From: Geothrix sp.
GTDB lineage: Bacteria; Acidobacteriota; Holophagae; Holophagales; Holophagaceae
DNA length: 64,000 nt
Assembly: GCF_020622065.1 (NCBI RefSeq)
Contig: NZ_JAHRYQ010000001.1
Location: forward strand, 372,001-436,000
Direction of reading: 5' to 3'
Shown here: positions 46,633 through 56,253 of the stretch, in pieces
Numbering within the stretch: position 1 is the stretch's first letter
Layout: every line of letters begins with the position of its first letter
The notes under the pieces: generated by a model
The model's database searches: none
What the model was told of the DNA's origin: nothing
The model's input: only the letters and a program-made list of their open reading frames with translations
Translations under genes and position numbers: made by a program

Positions 46633-47579
46633 CAGTCCATCATCTCACTGATGCTGCGGCCCCCGTGGATGCGAAGGATGGCATCCCCGAAGAGGGCGGC
46701 GGTGGAAAGCACCCGCAGGTTCGGAAGGGCCTTGGCGCGTTCGGGCGAGATCGGAATGCTGTCGGTGACCACCAGCTCATCCAGGTTGGCGGAAGTGAGG
46801 GTCTCCAGTGCGTTGCCGGAGAGCACCGGGTGGGTGACGCCCACGCGCACCGTGCGGGCACCGAACTCGCGGAGGATGCGGGCCGCCTCCTTGATGGAGC
46901 CGCCCGTGGCGATCTCGTCGTCGTAGATGATGGCGTCCTTGCCCTTCGCGTCGCCGATCAGGGCCACGCTCTGGGCCTTCTCGGAGTCATCGAAGCGGCG
47001 CTTGTCGATGATGGCCATGGGCACGGACAGCCGCTTGGCGAAGTGGCCGGCGAACTTGGCCGCTCCGGCATCTGTGGCCACCACCACGGCATTGGAGAGA
47101 TCCTTGGTCTTGAAGTAGTTGGTGAGGATGGGCGTGGCCAGGAGTTGGTCTGCGGGCTTCCGGAAGAAGCCCAGGATCTGCGGGGCGTGCAGGGTCATCG
47201 TGAGCACGCGGTCGGCCCCGGCGGTCTCCAGCAGGTCGGCCACCAGGCGGGCCGTGATGGAGATGCGCGCCTCGTCCTTCTTGTCGCTACGGGCATAGGG
47301 AAAGTAGGGCAGCACCGCCGTGATGCGGGCCGCGGACGCGAACTTCAGGGCGTCGATGAGGATCAGCAGCTCCAGCAGGTTGTCGCTGACGGGCGGGCAG
47401 GAGGTCTGGATCACGAAGACATCCGATTCGCGGACATTCTCCTCGACCTTCACCTTGATGTTCTCGTTGGAGAACCGGGTGACCTTCAGCTTGCCGAGGG
47501 GCATGCCCATGTGCGTGGCGATGCCTCTCGCCAAGTCCGGGTGGCTGCTCCCGGAAAAGACCTTCATCTCGCCGAACAT
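46632..47579 (-). CDS. prs: Ribose-phosphate pyrophosphokinase
   Basis: Prs makes PRPP from ribose 5-phosphate and ATP for nucleotide, His and Trp synthesis. The 315-residue protein has FSNENIKVKVEENVRESDVFVIQ, LPYFPYARSDKKD, the catalytic-loop KRR region and the PRPP-binding DDEIATGGS. The common form of that last motif is DDxIDTGGT; here Ala replaces the second Asp and Ser the Thr. The ATG at 47579 has GGGGGA upstream and fits the usual N-terminus. Confidence 0.95.
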   Translation of the reverse strand: MFGEMKVFSGSSHPDLARGIATHMGMPLGKLKVTRFSNENIKVKVEENVRESDVFVIQTSCPPVSDNLLELLILIDALKFASAARITAVLPYFPYARSDKKDEARISITARLVADLLETAGADRVLTMTLHAPQILGFFRKPADQLLATPILTNYFKTKDLSNAVVVATDAGAAKFAGHFAKRLSVPMAIIDKRRFDDSEKAQSVALIGDAKGKDAIIYDDEIATGGSIKEAARILREFGARTVRVGVTHPVLSGNALETLTSANLDELVVTDSIPISPERAKALPNLRVLSTAALFGDAILRIHGGRSISEMMD

Positions 47580-47678
47580 GGATCCCCCGATCTCGGACCC
47601 AGTGTAGCCGACCCCCCGCGTGGAGGTCGTCACAGGGATGAAGCGGAAGCAGCCTGACCCGGTTTCCGGGGGAGGAAC

Positions 47679-48182
47679 TCAGCTTTCGTCGGCGCTGGGG
47701 CCGTAGATGGAGGGGACCGGCACATCCAGCAGGCGGAGATAGACGGCGAGCTGGGCCCGGTGATGGATGAGATGGTTCATCACGAAGCTGCGGTAGACCG
47801 CGGCGCGCGGCATGGCCAGGATCACCACGCCCTCGTTCTTGAGGGTCCAGACCACCTGGAAGGCCTCATCCGGGGTCTTGGCCAGGACTTCCAGCGCCCC
47901 CTCCACGCCCTGGTCCAGGGTCCGGAGCAGCCCCTCGACGGTGTCGCTCGGCTTCGGCTGGCTGGCGCGGGTCTCGGGCAGGCCGAAATCCAGCTCGGTG
48001 CGGGTCAGGGTGCTGATGGTCCAGCCGGGAATCGTGACCAGGTGATTCGCTAGGTCGCCCAGCGTGAAGGACTTGGGGTGGGGGCGGTAGTCCATCCGGC
48101 CGGCGGGGATCCGCTCGATCACGCGGCGGAGGCTCGCCATTTCGTGCTGGAACTCGGGGAGGAGGGCTTGGGAGAGCGGCAT
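47679..48182 (-). CDS. DinB/YfiT-family protein
   Basis: The 167-residue four-helix protein carries the DinB metal pattern: a His in LANHLVTIPGW and the paired His in MNHLIHHRAQLAVYLR near the C-terminus. DinB-like enzymes are thiol-dependent transferases or hydrolases with a bound divalent metal; the substrate is not predictable. It follows a YafY-type regulator on the same strand, a common pairing. AGGAG precedes the ATG. Confidence 0.85.
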   Translation of the reverse strand: MPLSQALLPEFQHEMASLRRVIERIPAGRMDYRPHPKSFTLGDLANHLVTIPGWTISTLTRTELDFGLPETRASQPKPSDTVEGLLRTLDQGVEGALEVLAKTPDEAFQVVWTLKNEGVVILAMPRAAVYRSFVMNHLIHHRAQLAVYLRLLDVPVPSIYGPSADES

Positions 48183-48266
48183 CGGGGCTCCTTGGATGAG
48201 GGAGACCCAGGATAGGACAGGGCTCCTGACAACCTGGTGGCAGGAGGGTTCATCCCCGGAGCGGGG

Positions 48267-48953
48267 TCACCGGGAAGGTCCCGCCCGGAATTGTCCAAGG
48301 TAGTCCTCCAGGCCCTGGCCAGGGGTCGGCTCGAAGGGGTCGAGCACCTCGCTGGACTGGATGCGGTCCACGCGGAAGGTGCGGAGGGCTTCGCGCAGCT
48401 CGCACCAGGCCGCGAGGTGCCACCGGTAGCCCCAGAAGACCAGGCCCAGGGGCTGCAGCACCCGGGTCGAGGCGGTTCCGTCGGCGCGCGCGTAGGTGAT
48501 CCGGACGCGGCGATGCTCGCGCAGACCCCGGCGCAGCTCGCCGAGGAAGCGGGCGGTTTCCGGGGGGACATGGAAGTCCGGCACCAGGAAGGGCAGGTCC
48601 GACAGCGACCGCCTCCGGTCCGGCGGCAGGACGGCCTCGACTTTCCGGAGGAGGCTCTCTGCGGCCTCCCGGAGCGAGGGATCGCCCCAGGCGGCCACGA
48701 CGCGAGCACCCAGAAGCAGCGCCTCGCCCTCCTCCGCGTTGAGCATGAGGGGAGGGAGGTCGAAATGCCGGGGGAGGCTGTAGCCCACACCGGCTTCACT
48801 CTCGATGGGCACGCCCGAGGCCATGAGGTCCGCGATGTCGCGGTAGAGGGTGCGCTCGCTGACACCGAGCTCCCTGGACAGGCGGGCGGCGGTACTGATG
48901 CGGTCCCGCCGCAGCAGCTGCACGATCTGGAACAGGCGGTCGGCGCGGCGCAT
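48267..48953 (-). CDS. YafY/DeoR-type HTH-WYL transcriptional regulator
   Basis: The 228-residue protein begins with a classical helix-turn-helix (RLFQIVQLLRRDRISTAARLSRELGVSERTLYRDIADL) and continues with a WYL domain (RVRITYARADGTASTRVLQPLGLVFWGYRWHLAAWC). It probably controls the neighbouring DinB-like gene, as in many genomes; that link is inference from adjacency. Confidence 0.85.
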   Translation of the reverse strand: MRRADRLFQIVQLLRRDRISTAARLSRELGVSERTLYRDIADLMASGVPIESEAGVGYSLPRHFDLPPLMLNAEEGEALLLGARVVAAWGDPSLREAAESLLRKVEAVLPPDRRRSLSDLPFLVPDFHVPPETARFLGELRRGLREHRRVRITYARADGTASTRVLQPLGLVFWGYRWHLAAWCELREALRTFRVDRIQSSEVLDPFEPTPGQGLEDYLGQFRAGPSR

Positions 48954-48986
48954 GGGTTTCCGAGGGCGGGCGGGGCGCGCGGTCGG

Positions 48987-50288
48987 CTAGACCTTGCCGC
49001 CACCCACCCGCTCGATGCGGGCCCCGACGCCCTGGAGCTTCTTCTCCAGGCCGGCATAGCCGCGGTCGAGATGATAGATGCGGTCGACGATGGTCTCGCC
49101 CTTGGCCACGAGGCCGGCGATGACCAGGGCGGCGCTGGCGCGGAGGTCTGTGGCCATGACCGTGCACCCGGTCAGGTCCGCTGGGCCGGCCACGATGGCG
49201 CGGTGGCCGTCCGTGCGGAGGTTCGCGCCCAGGCGCTCCAGCTCCATGGCGTGCTGGAAGCGGTTCTCGAAGATGCCTTCATTGATGACGCTGATGCCGC
49301 AGGCCTGTGTCATGACGGCCATCACCTGCGCCTGCAGGTCCGTGGGGAAACCAGGGTAGGGCAGGGTGGTGACATCCTTGGACCGCAGCTTCTGGCCGGG
49401 CTCCCGCTGGATGCGGAGCTGGCGGCCGTCCTGGCCCTCCCGCTCGGTGACCAGGCAGCCCGCCCGCTCCAGCAGGTCCAGCAGTGCGCGCAGGTGCCCG
49501 GGCTCGCAGCGATCCAGCACCACATCGCCGCAGGCCGCGGCCACGGCGCAGAGGTAGGTGCCGGCCTCGATGCGGTCGGCGATGACCGCGTGCTCGCAGC
49601 CATGGAGCTTCGCCACACCGGTGATGGTGAGGGTTCCCGTGCCGATGCCCTCGATCTGGGCGCCCATCTTGACGAGCAGCTGGGCCAGGTCGCCGATCTC
49701 GGGCTCCATGGCCGCGTTGCGCAGGACCGTGGTGCCCTTGGCCAGGGCCGCGGCCATGAGGATGTTCTCCGTGGCGCCCACGCTCACCTTCTCGAAGGCG
49801 TGGTCGATGGCCTGCAGGGGGCCCTTCACGGTGGCGTGGATGTAGCCATGGCTGATTTCGATGGAGGCGCCCATGCGCTCAAGGGCCTCCAGGTGCAGGT
49901 TCACGGGGCGGGCGCCGATGGCGCAGCCGCCGGGGAGGCTCACGGTGGCCTTGCCGAAGCGGGCGAGCAGGGGCCCCAGCACCAGGATGGAGGCCCGCAT
50001 GGTCTTCACCAGGTCGTAGGGGGCCTTGGGATCCTCGCTGCCGGCGCAGGCCAGCCGGGCGGTCAGCTCGAAGCCCTCGCCTTCCGGTTCCAGGGAGGCT
50101 TCCGTGCCCAGGGCCTGCAGCACCTTCACCATGGTGCGGATGTCGGCCACGGCGGGCAGGTTGGACAGGAGGACCGGGTCGGGCGTCAACAGGGTCGCCG
50201 CGAGGCAGGGCAGGGCCGCGTTCTTGGCCCCCGACACCCGGATGCGCCCCCGCAGGGGATGTCCACCTTGGATCACCAGTCGGTCCAT
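48987..50288 (-). CDS. murA: UDP-N-acetylglucosamine 1-carboxyvinyltransferase
   Basis: MurA adds enolpyruvate from PEP to UDP-GlcNAc, the first committed step of peptidoglycan synthesis. The 433-residue protein has RVSGAKNAALP near the N-terminus (Lys and Asn of the active site) and the loop PGGCAIGARPVNLHL with the catalytic Cys, the residue attacked by fosfomycin. CTGGAG precedes the ATG. Confidence 0.97.
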   Translation of the reverse strand: MDRLVIQGGHPLRGRIRVSGAKNAALPCLAATLLTPDPVLLSNLPAVADIRTMVKVLQALGTEASLEPEGEGFELTARLACAGSEDPKAPYDLVKTMRASILVLGPLLARFGKATVSLPGGCAIGARPVNLHLEALERMGASIEISHGYIHATVKGPLQAIDHAFEKVSVGATENILMAAALAKGTTVLRNAAMEPEIGDLAQLLVKMGAQIEGIGTGTLTITGVAKLHGCEHAVIADRIEAGTYLCAVAAACGDVVLDRCEPGHLRALLDLLERAGCLVTEREGQDGRQLRIQREPGQKLRSKDVTTLPYPGFPTDLQAQVMAVMTQACGISVINEGIFENRFQHAMELERLGANLRTDGHRAIVAGPADLTGCTVMATDLRASAALVIAGLVAKGETIVDRIYHLDRGYAGLEKKLQGVGARIERVGGGKV

Positions 50289-50328
50289 CGAATCTCCAGC
50301 CCTCCAGCGTAGCCCAACCGCGCCCCGG

Positions 50329-50760
50329 CTAGAGGATCCGGCCTCTCATGGCGGTCCTGGGGAGGGGGCCCCATTGCCGCCCATCCTGGCTCTCCGGCCG
50401 GTTGTCGCCCAGGACCAGATAACCCCGGTTGCAGATTTGGTGCCCCTCTCCTCCCCGTTCGGGGTGGACCACCCAGGGCTCGTCGATGCGTCGGCCGTCG
50501 ATCCAGAGATCGGGACCCTGCCAGGTCAGGGTCTCGCCGGGCAGGCCCAGCACCCGCTTCACGGAGGAACCGTGCGGTCCTTCGACCAGCCAGACCTCCC
50601 CCCGCCGGGGCGGGGGAATCACCCAGGCCCGCAGGACCCAGCGCAGGCGGCCGTTGGCCAGGTTCGGTTCCATGCTGCGCCCGGACACGCGCACCGGGTG
50701 GATCACGGCCAGCGGCGAGAGGGCCAGGGCCAGGGCAGCGCCGGGGATCCAGGGACGCAT
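50329..50760 (-). CDS. lepB: Signal peptidase I, short form
   Basis: The 143-residue protein has one N-terminal membrane segment, the nucleophile Ser in VSGRSMEPNL, the general-base Lys in SSVKRVLGLPGE, and the box LGDNRPESQDGRQWG. It cleaves signal peptides at the periplasmic face. It is short compared with common LepB (about 170-320) but has all catalytic boxes. The ATG at 50760 begins the membrane segment; an earlier in-frame start would add 17 residues. It lies between a QueD-like gene and murA. Confidence 0.88.
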   Translation of the reverse strand: MRPWIPGAALALALSPLAVIHPVRVSGRSMEPNLANGRLRWVLRAWVIPPPRRGEVWLVEGPHGSSVKRVLGLPGETLTWQGPDLWIDGRRIDEPWVVHPERGGEGHQICNRGYLVLGDNRPESQDGRQWGPLPRTAMRGRIL

Positions 50761-50776
50761 GAGGGTCAGCCCAGCC

Positions 50777-51130
50777 TCACGAAAGCACCACCATCCTCCG
50801 TCCCCGCCCATCCGTCAGGGCCACCTCCTTGAGGCGCGCGGGGGACGGGACGAAGGGGGCCAGCTCGGCCAGCAGGCGCTGGGCCAGGGCCAGGGGGCCG
50901 TCCAGCCCCAGCTCGGAGAGGAGCCTGCCCTGCAGGGGGGCCAGGCTGCGGTCCAGGGCGGCCTCCAGGTCGCGGAAGTCGACCACGACATCGAAGCCGT
51001 CCAGGCCCTGCCGTGTGGCCACCACCTCCACCGTGTAGTCGTGGCCCTCCCAGGCTTCGCCCGCCCGGAACACCACCGACAGGGGGCGGGTGACGGCGGC
51101 TTCAAAATGGAGGGCGGAGGTGCTTCCCAA
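50777..51130 (-). CDS. 6-pyruvoyl-tetrahydropterin synthase/QueD-like protein with reduced metal site
   Basis: The 117-residue protein follows the QueD/PTPS fold order: first strand ALHFEAAVTRPL, EGHDYTVEVVATRQG, VVVDFRDLEAALDRSLAPL, a middle helix, then final strands EVALTDGRGRRMVVL. The family needs three zinc His and a catalytic Cys. Only the His in EGHDY remains clearly, so catalysis as in QueD is doubtful. The start is TTG at 51130, with GGAG 6 nt upstream. Confidence 0.6.
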   Translation of the reverse strand: MGSTSALHFEAAVTRPLSVVFRAGEAWEGHDYTVEVVATRQGLDGFDVVVDFRDLEAALDRSLAPLQGRLLSELGLDGPLALAQRLLAELAPFVPSPARLKEVALTDGRGRRMVVLS

Positions 51131-51271
51131 GTCTGACTCCAGGTCGGGCCTTCAGTTTGTCATGCCCATGGCTACACTGTCCCTTCGACTGCATACCTGA
51201 TAGCCGGGTGAGACAATGGGCGGCGCCGCGCCACGGCCCGTTCCGATTGATGACTGCAAGGAGGGACCGCC

Positions 51272-53308
51272 ATGAAGGCCCTGGAAATCGCGCTGTTCTG
51301 GATCATGACGCTGGCTGCGGCCGGGTTCTTCGCCTGGACCGTGCGGAAGCGCCTGGCCACCCTGAGGGCCGGCCTGCCGGACAACCGCTTCGACCAGCCC
51401 TGGGTGCGCCTGAAGGGGGTCTTCACCCTGGCCATCATGCAGAAGCGCATGGTCCGCGACAAATACGCGGGCTTCTACCACATCCTCATCTTCTGGGGCT
51501 TCTGCGCCCTGGCCCTGCGGTCCATCGGGCTGGTGCTGGAAGGGCTCTTCCCCGCCTTCCACATGACCGAGGCCCTGGGCGCCTTCGGCTACGGCTACCA
51601 GGCCACCAAGGATGTCTTCGAGGTGCTGGTGCTGCTGGGGCTGGGCCTCGCGACCTTCCGCCGCCTGGCCGCCAAGCCCTGGCGCCTGGAGAACTCCTGG
51701 GACGCCTGGGCCACCCTGAGCCTCATCGGCACCCTGATGATCACGGACCTGCTGGCGGACGGGGCCTACATCTGGCTGCACAACCCGGCATGGAAGGCCT
51801 GGGCCCCCGTGAGCCTCTTCGTGGCGAACCAGCTGCGGGACATGGGCGGCACGGGGCTGCTGGTGCTCTACAAGAGCATGTGGTGGCTGCACCTGGCGAC
51901 CCTCTACTTCTTCGCCAATTTCCTCCCCTATTCCAAGCACTTCCATGTGTTCACCTCGCTCTTCAACATCTACTTCCGGGAACTGGAGCCCCAGAAGAAC
52001 CTGAAGCCCATGGATCTGGAGGCCGAGCACTTCGGCATCAACAAGATCCAGGACTTCTCCTGGAAGCAGATGCTCGACTTCTACACCTGCGTGGAGTGCG
52101 GCCGCTGCCTGGAGAACTGCCCCACCACGCTTACCGGCAAGCCGCTCCGGCCCAAGGATTTCGGCAATGACCTTCGCGACTACCTGAAGGCCACGCCCCT
52201 GGAGCAGATGGGCCAGGACCAGCCCGTCCCCGAGGACCGCAAGCTCATCGGCGGCCCCGTGCCCGAGGGCTCCTACTGGAAGCGCGATGACGAAGTGGCG
52301 CCCTGGAGCAAGGCACAGCTGGAAGGCTGGATCAGCCAGGACACCATCTGGGCCTGCACCAGCTGCGGCTACTGCGAGTGGGCCTGCCCCCTGCAGATCA
52401 GCTTCGTGGACAAGATCATCGGCATGCGTCGCTACCTCACGCTGGAGGAGAGCGACTTCCCCGCCGAGGCCCAGACCGCCTTCAAGGGCATGGAGCGCCA
52501 GGGCAACCCCTGGAACCTGCCCCAGGCGGACCGCGCCAAGTGGGCCGAGGGACTCGAAGTGCCCACCTTCGCCGAGAACCCCGAGGCTGAGTATCTGTTC
52601 TGGGTGGGCTGCGCCGGTTCCTACGACGCCGCAGGCCAGAAGGTCTCCCAGGCCCTGGTGAAGCTGCTCAAGGCCGCGAATGTGTCGTTCGCGATCCTCG
52701 GCACCGAGGAGAGCTGCACCTGCGAATCCGCGCGGCGCCTGGGGAACGAGTACCTCTACCAGACGGCCACGGAGGCCAACATCGAGGTCCTCAAGGGCCA
52801 TGGTGTGAAGAAGGTCATCACCAACTGCCCCCACTGCCTCAACACCCTGAAGAACGAGTATCCGGCCTTCGGGGGCGACTTCGAAGTGGTGCACGGCACC
52901 GAACTGGTGGCGAAACTCATCAGCGAAGGCAAGCTGAAGATGGAACAGACCGTGGATGTGGACCTCACCTACCACGATCCCTGCTACCTCAGCCGCATCA
53001 ACGGCCAGGTGGAGGCGCCGCGGGCCATCCTGGATGCCATCCCCGGCGTGAAGCTCACCGAGATGGAGAAGCACGGGGAGGCCACCATGTGCTGTGGCGC
53101 CGGCGGCGGCCGCTTCTGGCTGGAGGAGCACCTGGGCAAGCGCGTCAACCATGAGCGCTTCGAGCAGGCCATGGAAACCAAGGCCACCACCATCGCCGTG
53201 GGCTGCCCCTTCTGCAATGTGATGCTCAACAACGCGGCGGGGGAGACGAACCACGAGGGCGTGGCCACCACCGATGTGCTGGAGCTGGCGGCGAAGGCCC
53301 TGAAGTAG
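51272..53308 (+). CDS. Membrane Fe-S oxidoreductase, heterodisulfide-reductase/EtfD-like
   Basis: The 678-residue protein has several N-terminal membrane helices (about 1-235) with His residues suited to heme b. Two [4Fe-4S] motifs follow (CVECGRCLENCP and CTSCGYCEWACP), then two CCG-type domains (HDPCYLSR...MCCGAGGG). Such proteins move electrons between an electron-transfer flavoprotein or another soluble donor and the menaquinone pool; the exact donor is inferred. No Etf or dehydrogenase genes lie beside it. A strong hairpin terminator follows. Confidence 0.85.
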   Translation: MKALEIALFWIMTLAAAGFFAWTVRKRLATLRAGLPDNRFDQPWVRLKGVFTLAIMQKRMVRDKYAGFYHILIFWGFCALALRSIGLVLEGLFPAFHMTEALGAFGYGYQATKDVFEVLVLLGLGLATFRRLAAKPWRLENSWDAWATLSLIGTLMITDLLADGAYIWLHNPAWKAWAPVSLFVANQLRDMGGTGLLVLYKSMWWLHLATLYFFANFLPYSKHFHVFTSLFNIYFRELEPQKNLKPMDLEAEHFGINKIQDFSWKQMLDFYTCVECGRCLENCPTTLTGKPLRPKDFGNDLRDYLKATPLEQMGQDQPVPEDRKLIGGPVPEGSYWKRDDEVAPWSKAQLEGWISQDTIWACTSCGYCEWACPLQISFVDKIIGMRRYLTLEESDFPAEAQTAFKGMERQGNPWNLPQADRAKWAEGLEVPTFAENPEAEYLFWVGCAGSYDAAGQKVSQALVKLLKAANVSFAILGTEESCTCESARRLGNEYLYQTATEANIEVLKGHGVKKVITNCPHCLNTLKNEYPAFGGDFEVVHGTELVAKLISEGKLKMEQTVDVDLTYHDPCYLSRINGQVEAPRAILDAIPGVKLTEMEKHGEATMCCGAGGGRFWLEEHLGKRVNHERFEQAMETKATTIAVGCPFCNVMLNNAAGETNHEGVATTDVLELAAKALK

Positions 53309-53322
53309 CCGGATGGCTGACC

Positions 53323-53357
53323 GGAAAGGGGGGCGCCACCGGCACCCCCCTTTCCTT
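53323..53357 (+). terminator. Intrinsic terminator after the Fe-S oxidoreductase gene
   Basis: GGAAAGGGGGG pairs with CCCCCCTTTCC, and an inner GCC/GGC pair extends the stem. TTTG follows. It starts 15 nt after the stop. Confidence 0.85.
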
Positions 53358-53517
53358 TGTGACCTGGAGCACGGCTGCTCCGCCGGGGTTCCCGGGCCCG
53401 GGCGGCCCCCCGCCAAACCGTGTCACCCTGAGGGCCTGATCCTCAGATGGGTTGGGTGAGGAACCTGGCTTTCCCGTCCGCCCGGTCCTCCACCGCACCA
53501 TTTCCCGCAGCGAATCC

Positions 53518-56220
53518 ATGCCCCCCGTCCCTGGAACCCGCATCGGCCCCTACGAGATCCTGAGCCCCCTGGGTTCCGGTGGCATGGGGGAGGTCTTCAA
53601 GGCCCACGATCCGAAACTGGACCGTTTCGTGGCCATCAAGGTGCTGCCCCAGGCGCTCTACCAGGACCCCCGGACCCGGGCCCGCTTCGAACGCGAGGCC
53701 AAGGCGGTGGCGGCCCTCTCTCATCCCAACATCCTGGGCATCTTCGACTTCGGCTGGGATGGCAGCCGGGCCTACGCGGTGATGGAGCTGCTGGAGGGAA
53801 GCAGCCTCCGGGAGATCCTGAGGGATGGCGCCGTGCCCCCCCGGAAGGCCGTGGAGTGGGCCATCCAGATCGCCCGTGGCGTGGGGGCCGCCCACGAGAA
53901 GGGCATCATCCACCGGGACCTGAAGCCGGACAATGTCTTCATCACGGAGGATGGCCAGGTCAAGGTGCTGGACTTCGGGCTGGCCAAGACGCTGGAATCC
54001 GGGCGCGGCCAGATGGCGACCCTGAGGCCCGGATCCGAGCACCCGACAGAGCTCAGCGAGGCCGGAATGCTCATCGGGACGGTGGGCTACATGAGCCCTG
54101 AGCAGGTGCGGGGTGAGCCGGCGGACACCCGCTCGGACATCTTCAGCCTGGGGGTGGTGCTCTTCGAGATGCTCACCGGACGGCGGCCATTTGCCGGACC
54201 CAGCGGCGCCGAAACCTTTTCGGCCATCCTCCGGGACGCGCCCCCGGAGCTCGAGGGTCTCCGGGGCGCCTTGGCCCCCGGGCTGGACCGGCTCGTCTTC
54301 CGCTGCCTGGAGAAGCGCCCCCAGGACCGGTTCCAGAACATGAAGGACCTGGCCTTCGGGCTGGAGGCCCCCCTGTCCATGGCGAGCCCCCTCCCCGCGT
54401 GGGGCCCGGGGCTCCGATGGCCGGCCTGGCGGCGCCGGGTCCTCCTGGGCTCCGCCCTCGGGCTGGCCCTGACCGGGGGCGGGCTCGCCTGGGCTTTCCG
54501 CGGCACCCCGGCAGCGCTTTCGGCGCCCGCCTTCCAGCGGCTCTTCTTCACGCCGGGGACCGTGGAATCCGCCTTCTTCGGGCCCGATGGCAAGACCATC
54601 TTCTTCTCGGCGAGGCTCGGAGGCGGCGATTCGGAGACCTTCGTCATCGACCCCCGAAGCCTGGAACCCAAGCCCCTGGGGTTGAAGGATGCCCTGCTGG
54701 TGGGGGTGTCCGGGAACAACGACCTGGCCCTGATCCGGCACCCCCGCCGCTGGCTGCTGGGGCGCTACCGCGGCACCCTCGCCCGGGTGCCTGCGGGTGG
54801 AGGGGCGTTGCGGGACCTCCAGGCGGATGTGCTCGAGGCGGCCTGGGACGGCCAGGGTCTGGCCCTGCTGACCAGCGACGACGCGCAGCGGGGCCGCCTG
54901 GAGTTTCCGATCGGACGGGCGGCCTTCGAGTCCAACGGCATCAGCCATACCGCCAAGCTGATCCGGCTGTCTCCGGGCGGAGACCGGATGGCCATGGTCG
55001 AGACCCAGGGTGGAAGCGCCAAGGTCGTGCTGCTGGACCGGGAGGGCCGGCGGACCGTGGTGTTCGAAAAGCCCGGAGACGGCTTCGGTGACACCCTCAC
55101 CGGACTCGCCTGGGGGCCTGGGAATGATCTGTGGCTGAGCGAACTCCAGGCGGATCAGACGGCCCTGTGGTCGATCCGGCCGGGATCTCCGGCGCGCCTC
55201 CTGTGGCGTGGGGACGGCTCCAAGCAGCTCATGGATGTCTTTTCCGATGGGCGGGCCCTCCTGGCCAACCATCAGGTGCGGCGTGGCGTGTTGGTGCAGC
55301 GGGCCGGGGAGCTGACCCACCAGGAACGCTCGGTCCGCGGCGGCACCCAGGTCCAGGGGCTGAGCCCGGATGGCGGGCGGCTGCTCCTGCTCGAATCGCC
55401 AGCTTTGGATGGGGGAACCGCCCTGGATGAAACCTATCTCGCGGATTTCGCGGGTGGGCCCGCCCTGAAGCTGGCCAAGGGCAACCCCTACGGATTCTCC
55501 CTGGGGGGACGCTGGATTCAGCTGAACCTCAACGGACTCAGCCCGAAGGATCTCGACACCGGCGTGACCACGGGGCTCCTGAAGGCGGGCCTGAACCCTG
55601 CGGCCGTCCTGGATCCCGCCTCGCCCAGGCCCTGCCTGGTGTTCCTGTCCGTGGGGCAGGACCAGCCCATCGTGGTGCCCCTGCCCCAGCGGTTCCGGGC
55701 GGTCGGGTGCGCCTTCCTCCTGCCGGATGGACATCGCGCGCTCTTCCAGGGGAGCGAGGGATCCCAGGGGTTGAAGTACTACCTGGTGGAGCTCAAGGGC
55801 GGCGAGCCCCGGGCCATCACCGAGGAGGGCTTCGGTCACAACATCGTGGGCAGCAGTCCCCTGTCGCCCGACGGGAAGCGTCTCTTCATCACGAGCGACC
55901 GCAAGACCTGGTTCATCCTGCCGGTCGATGGGGGGAAGCCTGTGCCCATCCGGGGGGTCCAGGCCGAGGAACGGCTCATCAGCTGGGCGGCGGATGGCCG
56001 GAGCCTCTTCGTCCGCCCGGAACTCTCCCTCCTGCCGGTGACGGTCCACCGCCTGGATCCCGTCACGGGGAAGCGGGTGGAGGTCCACCGCTTCATGCCG
56101 CCCGATGCCGCAGGCTACCTGCAGACGCGGACGGCCTATGCCACGCCCGACGGGAAGGCCTTCGCCTTCACCTACGACCGCAAGCTCAGCGCCCTCTACC
56201 TGGTCGAGGGGCTCCGGTAG
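53518..56220 (+). CDS. Ser/Thr protein kinase with periplasmic beta-propeller domain
   Basis: The 900-residue protein begins with a Hanks kinase: GSGGMGEVF, K41, HRDLKPDN at 132-139, DFG at 152-154, GTVGYMSPEQ. A membrane helix (about 310-330) separates it from about 570 residues of TolB/WD40-like blades (SAFFGPDGKTIFF, SPLSPDGKRLFI). The layout fits a transmembrane receptor kinase, common in Acidobacteriota. The ATG at 53518 starts the kinase domain; the Shine-Dalgarno is weak. It is monocistronic between a terminator and a convergent gene. Confidence 0.88.
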   Translation: MPPVPGTRIGPYEILSPLGSGGMGEVFKAHDPKLDRFVAIKVLPQALYQDPRTRARFEREAKAVAALSHPNILGIFDFGWDGSRAYAVMELLEGSSLREILRDGAVPPRKAVEWAIQIARGVGAAHEKGIIHRDLKPDNVFITEDGQVKVLDFGLAKTLESGRGQMATLRPGSEHPTELSEAGMLIGTVGYMSPEQVRGEPADTRSDIFSLGVVLFEMLTGRRPFAGPSGAETFSAILRDAPPELEGLRGALAPGLDRLVFRCLEKRPQDRFQNMKDLAFGLEAPLSMASPLPAWGPGLRWPAWRRRVLLGSALGLALTGGGLAWAFRGTPAALSAPAFQRLFFTPGTVESAFFGPDGKTIFFSARLGGGDSETFVIDPRSLEPKPLGLKDALLVGVSGNNDLALIRHPRRWLLGRYRGTLARVPAGGGALRDLQADVLEAAWDGQGLALLTSDDAQRGRLEFPIGRAAFESNGISHTAKLIRLSPGGDRMAMVETQGGSAKVVLLDREGRRTVVFEKPGDGFGDTLTGLAWGPGNDLWLSELQADQTALWSIRPGSPARLLWRGDGSKQLMDVFSDGRALLANHQVRRGVLVQRAGELTHQERSVRGGTQVQGLSPDGGRLLLLESPALDGGTALDETYLADFAGGPALKLAKGNPYGFSLGGRWIQLNLNGLSPKDLDTGVTTGLLKAGLNPAAVLDPASPRPCLVFLSVGQDQPIVVPLPQRFRAVGCAFLLPDGHRALFQGSEGSQGLKYYLVELKGGEPRAITEEGFGHNIVGSSPLSPDGKRLFITSDRKTWFILPVDGGKPVPIRGVQAEERLISWAADGRSLFVRPELSLLPVTVHRLDPVTGKRVEVHRFMPPDAAGYLQTRTAYATPDGKAFAFTYDRKLSALYLVEGLR

Positions 56221-56253
56221 GGGAGAGCACCGGCCCGCCTACCGTTGCGGGGC

